NCBI GenBank assembly: GCA_937975915.1 | Contig: CALJTY010000015.1 | Span: 16,036 to 80,035, forward strand | DNA length: 64,000 nt | Direction: 5' to 3' | DNA from: an uncultured Acidimicrobiaceae bacterium | GTDB lineage: Bacteria > Actinomycetota > Acidimicrobiia > Acidimicrobiales > RAAP-2 | Notes under the pieces: generated by a model | Seen by the model: only the letters and a program-made list of their open reading frames with translations | Told to the model about the DNA's origin: nothing | Database searches by the model: none | Part shown: positions 58,434-64,000 of the stretch, one piece after another | How positions within the stretch are numbered: position 1 is the first letter of the stretch | Layout of the letters: each line of letters begins with the position of its first letter | Program-made: the position numbers and the translations under genes

Positions 58434-59789
58434 TTACTTAGTCGCGAGTGGCAAATCAAAAATAATTGCCAGACCACCGAGACTGCTTTGCTCGGTTTTC
58501 ATTGAGCCCCCTACAGCTCTTGCAACATCAGCCATGATGCTCATGCCTAGACCCGAGCCTCCACTTTCTCGTGATCTGGAATCATCACCTCGAGCGAATC
58601 GCTGCGGTGAAAGTCCGTACCCTGAAGAAAGTCCTGGACCCCCGTCTTCAATTTTCAGATGGATGTGTGTTGTATCGCTAGTTAATGTGACATTCACCGG
58701 AGCTCCACTAGGTGTGTAGCGCTGAATGTTTGTAAAGGCATTAGTAACCATTCGATGGAAGAAATTTTCAGTCCCTATTACGTACACCCCATTTTCAATT
58801 CTTGACGTGACCTGGCGTTCAGGGTTGTCGGATTTGAAGTCAAAAACAGCAGAAGTCGTGAATGTACTCAAGTCCATTAGGGCCCCTTGTACAAATGGTG
58901 TTTCGTTAATTTCTGCAAGAAACAGGAGGTCACCAATTAGTGCATCCATGCGGTCCACTTCACGTTCAACACGGTCGGCTGCCCGTTGTTTTTGATCATC
59001 AGAGATGCTGACGTTTTGCAACATCTCGCTGTAACCCTTGATTACGGTGAGGGGAGTTCGCAGCTCATGAGAAGCGTCACCAATAAAACGCTGCATCGCA
59101 AGGTTGCTTGATTTTTCAATTTCGATAGTTTTCTTAAGATTTTCAACCATTACACCGAGAGATGATTGCAGGCTGCTTAATTCAGGAGTTGTGCTGGCCT
59201 TTGGAAGCTCGGCAAGATAGTTATTCTTTGAAATTGCTTCAGCGTATTCAATCAATTGATTGATGGTTCTGAAACTTGAACGCATGAAGCGGCGAGTGAC
59301 GAGGATTATGAAGATAGCAATTAGTAATCCTGCGAGAAATACTTGTCGCTCTAAGCGGTGATTGGCATTTTGCACCGAGAGAGTTGAGGCCGCGACCAGC
59401 AAGAAATCACCACCACCAATTGGCATCGATCTAATTCTGAAACCAGTGATGCCGCTCACCTCGACTATTGAGTGAAGCGTGGATTTTGCGATTTCTATCG
59501 TTGGAGTTCTTGTCAGAGGGTTTGTTCCGGTCCTTATTGGCGTTGCCTCATTTGATGGGCTAATAACTACAAGAGTTACGTCGTAATTATTTTCCTGGAC
59601 GGTATTTAGAGCATTGTCGAGAGCGGTAATTTCGTTGCCCAAACCACTATTTATGACTGCCGTGATTGGTGCATCTATTGCTGCGATTTCTGATCGTGAA
59701 CTTATTGAAATTGCCAGCCAGCCAATCGAAAACGCAACTAGTGCGGTTGTAGCGACAAGCAGGACAGTAATTCGAGTTGATAGTCGCAC
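58434..59789 (-). CDS. Sensor histidine kinase
   Basis: A 451-residue membrane sensor. Predicted parts are TM1 (about 7-29), an extracytoplasmic sensing region (30-145), TM2 (about 146-166), a HAMP-like linker, HisKA with SHELRTPLTVIKGYSEML and phospho-acceptor His241, and an HATPase domain. The latter has the N box (FFHRMVTNAFTNIQRYTP), EDGGPGLSSGYG and GGSGLGMSIM. The start is GTG at 59789, one base after the stop of the response regulator gene, so the pair is co-transcribed. The signal is unknown. The sensing region has no recognised fold. Confidence 0.93.
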   Translation of the reverse strand: MRLSTRITVLLVATTALVAFSIGWLAISISSRSEIAAIDAPITAVINSGLGNEITALDNALNTVQENNYDVTLVVISPSNEATPIRTGTNPLTRTPTIEIAKSTLHSIVEVSGITGFRIRSMPIGGGDFLLVAASTLSVQNANHRLERQVFLAGLLIAIFIILVTRRFMRSSFRTINQLIEYAEAISKNNYLAELPKASTTPELSSLQSSLGVMVENLKKTIEIEKSSNLAMQRFIGDASHELRTPLTVIKGYSEMLQNVSISDDQKQRAADRVEREVDRMDALIGDLLFLAEINETPFVQGALMDLSTFTTSAVFDFKSDNPERQVTSRIENGVYVIGTENFFHRMVTNAFTNIQRYTPSGAPVNVTLTSDTTHIHLKIEDGGPGLSSGYGLSPQRFARGDDSRSRESGGSGLGMSIMADVARAVGGSMKTEQSSLGGLAIIFDLPLATK

Positions 59790-59790
59790 T

Positions 59791-60474
59791 TTACGTCTGT
59801 GGCTCCATTAATTTAAAGCCAACACCACGAACTGTCGTGATGGGATTAAAGCCATCGCGATGAATCTTTTTGCGCAAGTAAGAAACGTAGGTGTCAAGCA
59901 CTGAGGTTTCAGAGTCAAAATCAATTCCCCAAACTTGACTCAACAACTGCTCACGAGTGAAAAGTTTATTTTTCTTGGACAGCAAAACCTCAAGTAGATG
60001 AAATTCTGTTGCTGAAAGTTCAATGAATTCATCCTGGTAATAAACCTCGTGTGTGCCAGCGTCAAGTGTGAGTTGTCCACAATGAAGTTTCTCGGATGTA
60101 CGTATTGTTGGCTCTGATCTACGAAGAATGGCTGCAACTCGAAGGAGTATTTCTTCCAAGCTGAATGGCTTGCGTACATAATCATCTGCACCGATTCTGA
60201 GACCCTTCGCAACATCGGTAGGTGCGTCTCTTGCAGACAACAACAAAACTGGAATTTCGTTCTGATCTGTTCGCAATGTTTCGAGAAATGTGAATCCATC
60301 CATGTTTGGCATGTTGATGTCCACAATGCAGAGATCAACTTTGATGGTCTTCAAAATTCGAAGAGCTTGGTCGCCATCAGAAGCAACTTCAGCGCTGTAG
60401 CCCGCAATTCGAAGCGAGTCACCTAATAAGTCGCGAACACCTGGCTCATCATCAACTACCAAGATTGTTGTCAC
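59791..60474 (-). CDS. OmpR/PhoB-family response regulator
   Basis: A 227-residue regulator. The receiver domain begins TTILVVDDEPGVRD with acidic Asp8 and Asp9 and phospho-acceptor Asp52 in IVDINMPNMDG, followed by LLLSARD and the Lys of VRKPFS. The winged-helix output domain (about 130-227) has ATEFHLLEVLLSKKNKLFTREQLLSQVWG and VLDTYVSYLRKKIHRD. GTG 60474 was chosen because a -10 box sits 7 nt upstream and it begins the conserved receiver. The frame extends further but without conservation. It is divergent from the secreted repeat protein gene and probably controls it. Confidence 0.93.
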   Translation of the reverse strand: MTTILVVDDEPGVRDLLGDSLRIAGYSAEVASDGDQALRILKTIKVDLCIVDINMPNMDGFTFLETLRTDQNEIPVLLLSARDAPTDVAKGLRIGADDYVRKPFSLEEILLRVAAILRRSEPTIRTSEKLHCGQLTLDAGTHEVYYQDEFIELSATEFHLLEVLLSKKNKLFTREQLLSQVWGIDFDSETSVLDTYVSYLRKKIHRDGFNPITTVRGVGFKLMEPQT

Positions 60475-60481
60475 ATAGATG

Positions 60482-60487
60482 AGCGTA
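60482..60487 (-). promoter_or_regulatory. Putative -10 box of leaderless response-regulator transcript
   Basis: On the minus strand TACGCT ends 7 nt before the GTG start at 60474. No Shine-Dalgarno sequence is seen. Confidence 0.5.
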
Positions 60488-60557
60488 CCCCTAATAGTTG
60501 TAAGGGAAAAAGGCTTTATTCTGAAATGGCTCAGTTCTAAGGTGAGATTTTGTCTAC

Positions 60558-60590
60558 TCACAGGAACTTCACAAACTCGCCCCTTAGTAT
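60558..60590 (+). promoter_or_regulatory. Direct repeats and -10 box before the secreted repeat protein
   Basis: TCACA occurs at 60558-60562 and again at 60569-60573, an 11-bp period. A -10 box TAGTAT lies at 60585-60590 with no -35. The repeats end 11 bp before the -10, the spacing seen for PhoB-type activators that replace the -35. This makes it a candidate site for the adjacent response regulator. Confidence 0.5.
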
Positions 60591-60611
60591 TGAAATAACG
60601 AAGGAGTCCAC

Positions 60612-61166
60612 ATGAAAAGTTTTCTAGTTAGAGGCGCCACTGTTTTAGCTTTGACGACATCACTCGCCACAGCAACTGCCACTGCTGCAAGCGCAGACAC
60701 CGGAAGCAGTAGTTCTACAAGTGCAGTTTCGACCTTCCACGCAGCACAGGCGACCATCAAGAAAGCCTTCACTTCTTCTGTCGCTTCTGCAAAAGCAGCA
60801 CTTCAGTCAGCATTAACAAGCGCAACAACGACTGCGCAACGTCAAGCCGCACATGCTGCGTTCAAGGCAGCAGTACAGGCAGCAGTAGCCACTCGCAACG
60901 CTGCAGTTGCGGCACTTGGAACTCCACCAACAAAAGCAGCGACCGGAAGTTCGAAGCCTTCACTTAAGGCTCAGCATGGTGCGATTGACACAACATTCCG
61001 TGGCGCTGTCGCCTCAGCAAAGTCCGTTCTCGAGGCTTCGCTCTCGACAGCAACCTCATCGGCTCAACGAATCGCTGCGCGACAGGCATTTCAAGCTGCA
61101 GTTGCAAGTGCGGTGAGTGCGCGTCAGTCTGCACTCGCAGCCCTTAGGACACCACCAGTTAAATAA
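60612..61166 (+). CDS. Secreted Ala-rich protein with two helical repeats
   Basis: A 184-residue protein not assigned to a known family. Residues 1-28 are a signal peptide with a basic start, a hydrophobic Ala/Leu/Thr core and a likely ASA cleavage site before Asp29. The mature part contains two copies of one ~65-residue unit, residues 45-108 and 120-184. Shared landmarks are VASAK, TA-AQR-AA--AF-AAV-A-V-AR-(S/A)A-AAL and a final TPPxK. The copies are joined by a Lys/Ser/Thr linker. The units should be long amphipathic helices, possibly a coiled coil or surface-associated protein. AAGGAG lies 6-7 nt before the ATG. A terminator follows. Codon use is Ala-dominated. It sits divergent to a two-component system. 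Confidence 0.85.
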   Translation: MKSFLVRGATVLALTTSLATATATAASADTGSSSSTSAVSTFHAAQATIKKAFTSSVASAKAALQSALTSATTTAQRQAAHAAFKAAVQAAVATRNAAVAALGTPPTKAATGSSKPSLKAQHGAIDTTFRGAVASAKSVLEASLSTATSSAQRIAARQAFQAAVASAVSARQSALAALRTPPVK

Positions 61167-61183
61167 TTTTTACCTGTAGTAGG

Positions 61184-61220
61184 GCCCCCTATTGCTCACT
61201 TCGAGCGGTAGGGGGCTTTC
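61184..61220 (+). terminator. Intrinsic terminator after the secreted repeat protein
   Basis: GCCCCCTA pairs with TAGGGGGC, with an inner GCTC/GAGC stem, followed by CTTTCTCCC. The gene is therefore likely monocistronic. Confidence 0.75.
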
Positions 61221-61273
61221 TCCCTTCTTGGATGAATTCCAATAGAGTCAATACAGATGAATAAAGGAAATGC

Positions 61274-62191
61274 ATGACAACCGTTCTCTGTGGTGTCCAC
61301 CAAGCTCTTGACATACTTGCTTCTGACTTTCCAGAAGTAGAAGTAATTGATCTCACAACAAACAATGACCCGCTACCCAAGGGTGCAATTCTTTTTGCTG
61401 GATACGGCGAAGAGTCAATGAAGGCAGCCGACACAGCTGAAGTTGCGTGGATTCAGCTCCCACACACTGGAATCGACACAGTTAACCCGTCACTTCTCAA
61501 TGCTCCGGTCGTGACGTGCGCCAAAGGCGCAGAGTCAGTTCCGATTGCTGAATACGTTCTTGCCTCAATGCTCGCCTTCGGTAGAACGTTCCCTGAGACG
61601 TGGTTGAAAGAAGCTCCAGAGCACTGGTTCTTTCAAAAAACACAGTGCTTGATGGGCCAACGTGTTGGTCTAGTTGGCTTTGGAGGAATCGGCCAGCGAG
61701 TTGCCACACTGGCCAAGGCATTCGACATGGATGTAGTTGCAATCCGTCGCACGAACACTCCGAGCGAAATTCCTGGAGTTTCAATTGCTACTTCACTCGA
61801 AGAAATTCTTCCAACCCTTGATCACCTAGTTCTTTGTGCACCGAGCACTACCCAGACCAAGCACTTAATGAACGAGAAAATGTTTTCCCTCGTAAAGCCA
61901 GGACTGCATCTTGTGAACATTGCGCGCGGGGCACTCATTGATGAAGCTGCACTTCGCACTGCTCTCGATGACGGGCGAGTGGCTCGTGCCTCACTCGATG
62001 TTTTTGACCCAGAGCCACTTCCAGCGGGTCACTGGCTCTACTCCCACGAAAAAGCATTTGTTACCCCACACTCTTCTTGGACGGGTCGGCCATTCCTTTC
62101 TGGTGCAACGCAAGTATTTTGCGAGAACCTCCGCCGCCACCTAGATGGTCAGCCACTCGAAGGAATTATCGATGTGGAACTCGGCTACTAG
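61274..62191 (+). CDS. D-isomer-specific 2-hydroxyacid dehydrogenase
   Basis: A 305-residue NAD(P)-dependent oxidoreductase that interconverts a 2-oxoacid and a D-2-hydroxyacid. The Rossmann motif is GLVGFGGIGQRVA (about residues 132-144). The catalytic residues are Arg218 in NIARGALIDE, Glu247 in DPEPLP and His266 in TPHSSW. The exact substrate is unknown; the group includes phosphoglycerate and hydroxypyruvate reductases. The RBS AAGGAA precedes the ATG. The class II aldolase-family gene lies 74 bp downstream with its own possible promoter. Confidence 0.87.
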   Translation: MTTVLCGVHQALDILASDFPEVEVIDLTTNNDPLPKGAILFAGYGEESMKAADTAEVAWIQLPHTGIDTVNPSLLNAPVVTCAKGAESVPIAEYVLASMLAFGRTFPETWLKEAPEHWFFQKTQCLMGQRVGLVGFGGIGQRVATLAKAFDMDVVAIRRTNTPSEIPGVSIATSLEEILPTLDHLVLCAPSTTQTKHLMNEKMFSLVKPGLHLVNIARGALIDEAALRTALDDGRVARASLDVFDPEPLPAGHWLYSHEKAFVTPHSSWTGRPFLSGATQVFCENLRRHLDGQPLEGIIDVELGY

Positions 62192-62220
62192 AGGGTTTTT
62201 GAAGGAAATGGCTCCGTATT

Positions 62221-62244
62221 TAGACCAGATGTAGAGTGGGTCTA
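62221..62244 (+). promoter_or_regulatory. Inverted repeat around a -10 box before the aldolase gene
   Basis: TAGACC (62221-62226) and GGTCTA (62239-62244) flank a TAGAGT -10-like box (62232-62237). The arrangement could be an operator, but the arms are short and no -35 is clear. Confidence 0.35.
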
Positions 62245-62265
62245 GAGCACAATCAAAGGGAAATC

Positions 62266-63063
62266 ATGACTGATATTGCTGAGAAGTTCACACCACAACA
62301 GAGCGAGCTGAAGTTCAATCTTCCTCCTACTTTTGATTCAATTGAGGCCGAAAGACAGCACCGCAAAGAAAAGCTTGCTGGCGCACTTCGTATTTTTGGC
62401 AAGCTCGGATTCTCCGAAGGAGTCGCCGGGCACATCACTGCACGCGACCCTGAGCTACTTGATCATTTCTGGGTAAATCCATTCGGAATGAATTTTCGTC
62501 ATGTTCGAGTATCAGATCTCATCTTGGTAAACCACGATGGAGAAGTTGTCCACGGTGACAAGCCAGTGAACCGAGCAGCATTTGTAATTCACGCTGCCGT
62601 TCACGCAGCACGACCTGACGTTGTCGCTGCAGCGCACTCACACTCGGTCTACGGAAAAGCCTTCTCATCACTTGGACGCACACTCGACCCACTTACCCAA
62701 GATGCATGCGTCTTCTTTGAAGACCACGTACTCGTCACTGAAGGTGGCGGTCGAATTGTTCTTGACGAAGAGAGCGGTCGCGTCCTCGCCGATGGACTTG
62801 GAAACCACAAGGCCGCAATTCACCAAAATCACGGACTATTCACAGTTGGCCAGACAGTTGATGAAGCTGCTTGGTGGTTTATCACTATGGAGCGAACCTG
62901 CCAAGCACAGCTTCTTGCTGAGGCGGCTGGTAAGCCAATTCACATTTCAGACGAGAATGCTCGCTACACCATGGAGCAAACTGGTCACCCACTCGCTGGA
63001 TGGTTCTCATTCCAGCCACTGTGGGACGACATTGTAAAAACTGATCCAGAGTTATTTGACTAA
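62266..63063 (+). CDS. Class II aldolase/adducin family protein
   Basis: A 265-residue protein of the zinc-dependent class II aldolase/adducin fold. The metal site is visible in VAAAHSHSVYG (His124, His126) and AAIHQNHGLF (His186 or His189). Acting roles in the family include fuculose- and ribulose-phosphate aldolases and decarboxylases; the absence of a clear sugar-phosphate signature leaves the substrate open. The segment FGMNFRHVRVSDLILVNHDGEVVHG matches the common central region. ATG 62266 has AAAGGGAAA upstream and begins the conserved N terminus, in preference to a longer frame. It pairs in context with the upstream dehydrogenase. Confidence 0.83.
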   Translation: MTDIAEKFTPQQSELKFNLPPTFDSIEAERQHRKEKLAGALRIFGKLGFSEGVAGHITARDPELLDHFWVNPFGMNFRHVRVSDLILVNHDGEVVHGDKPVNRAAFVIHAAVHAARPDVVAAAHSHSVYGKAFSSLGRTLDPLTQDACVFFEDHVLVTEGGGRIVLDEESGRVLADGLGNHKAAIHQNHGLFTVGQTVDEAAWWFITMERTCQAQLLAEAAGKPIHISDENARYTMEQTGHPLAGWFSFQPLWDDIVKTDPELFD

Positions 63064-63125
63064 TTCGTCGCTTTAAGTGCATTGTCCTCGAGACTACGAT
63101 TAGTCGTAGAAACCTAATGGGGAAT

Positions 63126-64000
63126 ATGTTCAAAAAACGAAGTGGTGAAAGTGAGCGACAGCGCTTTCCACAGCCATTAATTAAGAGTCGAATCGCATCT
63201 GGCCGTGGCGCTATGGAGCAACCAAACGTAACTTCTGATGATGCACCTCTCACCCCGAAGTTCTGGATAGCGCTTTGTTTGACAGGTGTTGCGACGGGCC
63301 TCTTTGGTATTGCACTGATGTGGGTACTGAAGCAATTTGAGCACTTGGCGTTTAACTACAACTCTGGAAGCTACAGCGATGCAGCGAGTGCCTCATCTGG
63401 TGTGCACCGAGTAGTTGTTCTCCTAGCCTCAGGTTTCATCGGGGCAATTGGCTGGTTTCTAATTCGTAGATATTTGAAGAATGAGAAATCAGAAATCGAT
63501 GAAGCAGTGTGGACTGGTGACGGAGAGCTTTCACTTCGCCGTAGTTTTCTCACCTCTTTTCTTTCAGAAATTGTCATTGGACTTGGAGCGAGCATTGGTC
63601 GTGAAGCAGCGCCGAAGTTGATGGGTGGAGTTTCAGGCAGTGTTTTGTCACACTGGTTCGATCTGACTTCTACGCAGAAGCGACTACTCGTTGCATGTGG
63701 CGGCGGAGCTGGCTTAGCCGCTGTTTACAACGTGCCACTCGGTGGTGCGATATTTACTGCTGAAGTGCTCATTGGTAGCTTTACGCTTCCTACAGTGCTC
63801 CCTGCACTGGCATGTTCGTTAATCGCAACGTGGACCGGTTGGCTCTATCTTTCTTCAGGTCCAACGTATGGTGATATTCCCAATTTCAAGTTCAGCACCT
63901 CTCTGATGGCTTGGTCTATTTTCGCCGGACTCATAATTGGTATCACTGCAGTCCTCTTTATTCGTTTGATTGGTTTCATGGCGCACAAACGTGCCAAAGG
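63126..64000 (+). CDS. CLC-type chloride channel/antiporter, truncated by window edge
   Basis: The frame is open from ATG 63126 to the end of the window (291 codons) and continues beyond it. A cytosolic N-terminal tail of ~45 residues is followed by membrane helices. It shows LGASIGREAAPKLMGG, related to the CLC GREGP segment, and AVYNVPLGGAIFTAEVLIGSFTLP, related to the FNAPLAG-FALE segment. GSGIP, the usual first chloride-binding motif, is not recognisable; GDGE occupies a similar place. It is a divergent CLC-family member. The RBS is GGGGA. CTACGA-TTAG-TCGTAG (63094-63109) is a perfect inverted repeat in the leader. Confidence 0.82.
   Translation, partial: MFKKRSGESERQRFPQPLIKSRIASGRGAMEQPNVTSDDAPLTPKFWIALCLTGVATGLFGIALMWVLKQFEHLAFNYNSGSYSDAASASSGVHRVVVLLASGFIGAIGWFLIRRYLKNEKSEIDEAVWTGDGELSLRRSFLTSFLSEIVIGLGASIGREAAPKLMGGVSGSVLSHWFDLTSTQKRLLVACGGGAGLAAVYNVPLGGAIFTAEVLIGSFTLPTVLPALACSLIATWTGWLYLSSGPTYGDIPNFKFSTSLMAWSIFAGLIIGITAVLFIRLIGFMAHKRAK

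Noticed and set aside
60640..61160. CRISPR-like or minisatellite repeat in the Ala-rich gene
   Set aside because: The repetition is at protein level between two ~65-residue units; the DNA copies are too diverged for a CRISPR and lack spacers.

Overview
The window is chromosomal DNA from a member of the Actinomycetota of moderate, roughly 50 % GC, which is low for the phylum. The evidence is the gene order tRNA-Thr, tRNA-Met, rpmG, tRNA-Trp, secE, nusG, rplK, rplA, then rplJL, rpoBC, the str, S10, spc and alpha operons; the acidic tails on several ribosomal proteins; a HemQ-type coproheme decarboxylase; zinc-type S14; an alr/tsaE/tsaB/rimI/tsaD cluster; a MptB-like mannosyltransferase; and many genes whose -10 box lies 6-7 nt before the start codon, as in actinobacterial leaderless mRNAs. 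The compact layout fits an aquatic, partly streamlined lineage (Acidimicrobiia-like or a freshwater/marine actinobacterium). The exact class is inference.

Layout. 1-7000: an unrecognised protein open at the left edge, citrate synthase, a DinB-like protein and TesB thioesterase on the minus strand, GtrA, YajQ, tRNA-Tyr, a MptB-like GT-C mannosyltransferase and a GNAT acetyltransferase. 7060-11210: three tRNAs, rpmG, secE, nusG, rplKA, an L10-type leader, rplJL and a strong terminator. 11227-23890: rpoB-rpoC, then rpsL-rpsG-fusA-tuf-rpsJ, ending in a strong terminator placed after rpsJ. 23900-36000: a structured leader, then rplC to map without a sizeable gap, covering the S10 and spc ribosomal proteins, SecY, adenylate kinase and methionine aminopeptidase. 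36000-41540: a convergent orphan LuxR-type regulator, then infA (apparent CTG start), rpmJ, rpsM, rpsK, rpsD, rpoA, rplQ, truA, rplM and rpsI.

41544-52150: amino-sugar and cell-wall precursors (glmM, glmS), acpS, alr, a family-4 uracil-DNA glycosylase, the t6A genes tsaE, tsaB and tsaD with rimI, pdxH, then groES-groEL under a CIRCE-like operator. 52180-64000 is accessory: hemQ, a Nudix protein, a GNAT, an MFS transporter, a PhnA-type zinc-ribbon protein, a divergent TetR/14-TM exporter pair with a clear operator, an SRPBCC protein, a two-component system divergent from a small secreted Ala-rich protein made of two copies of one helical unit, a D-2-hydroxyacid dehydrogenase, a class II aldolase-family protein, and the N-terminal part of a CLC-type chloride channel cut by the right edge.

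Most of the window is core translation and transcription machinery arranged in overlapping or abutting genes. No transposase, integrase, phage gene, CRISPR array or toxin-antitoxin pair was recognised. The observations most worth following are the CTG start of infA, the two-component/secreted repeat protein unit with 11-bp phased direct repeats at its promoter, the TetR operator, the set of leaderless promoters, the altered zinc sites of L33 and L24, and the relocation of the transcription boundary from before to after rpsJ. No intergenic stretch longer than 300 bases was found; the longest (about 180-260 bases, before rplJ, rpoB, rplC and infA) hold promoters and structured leaders.
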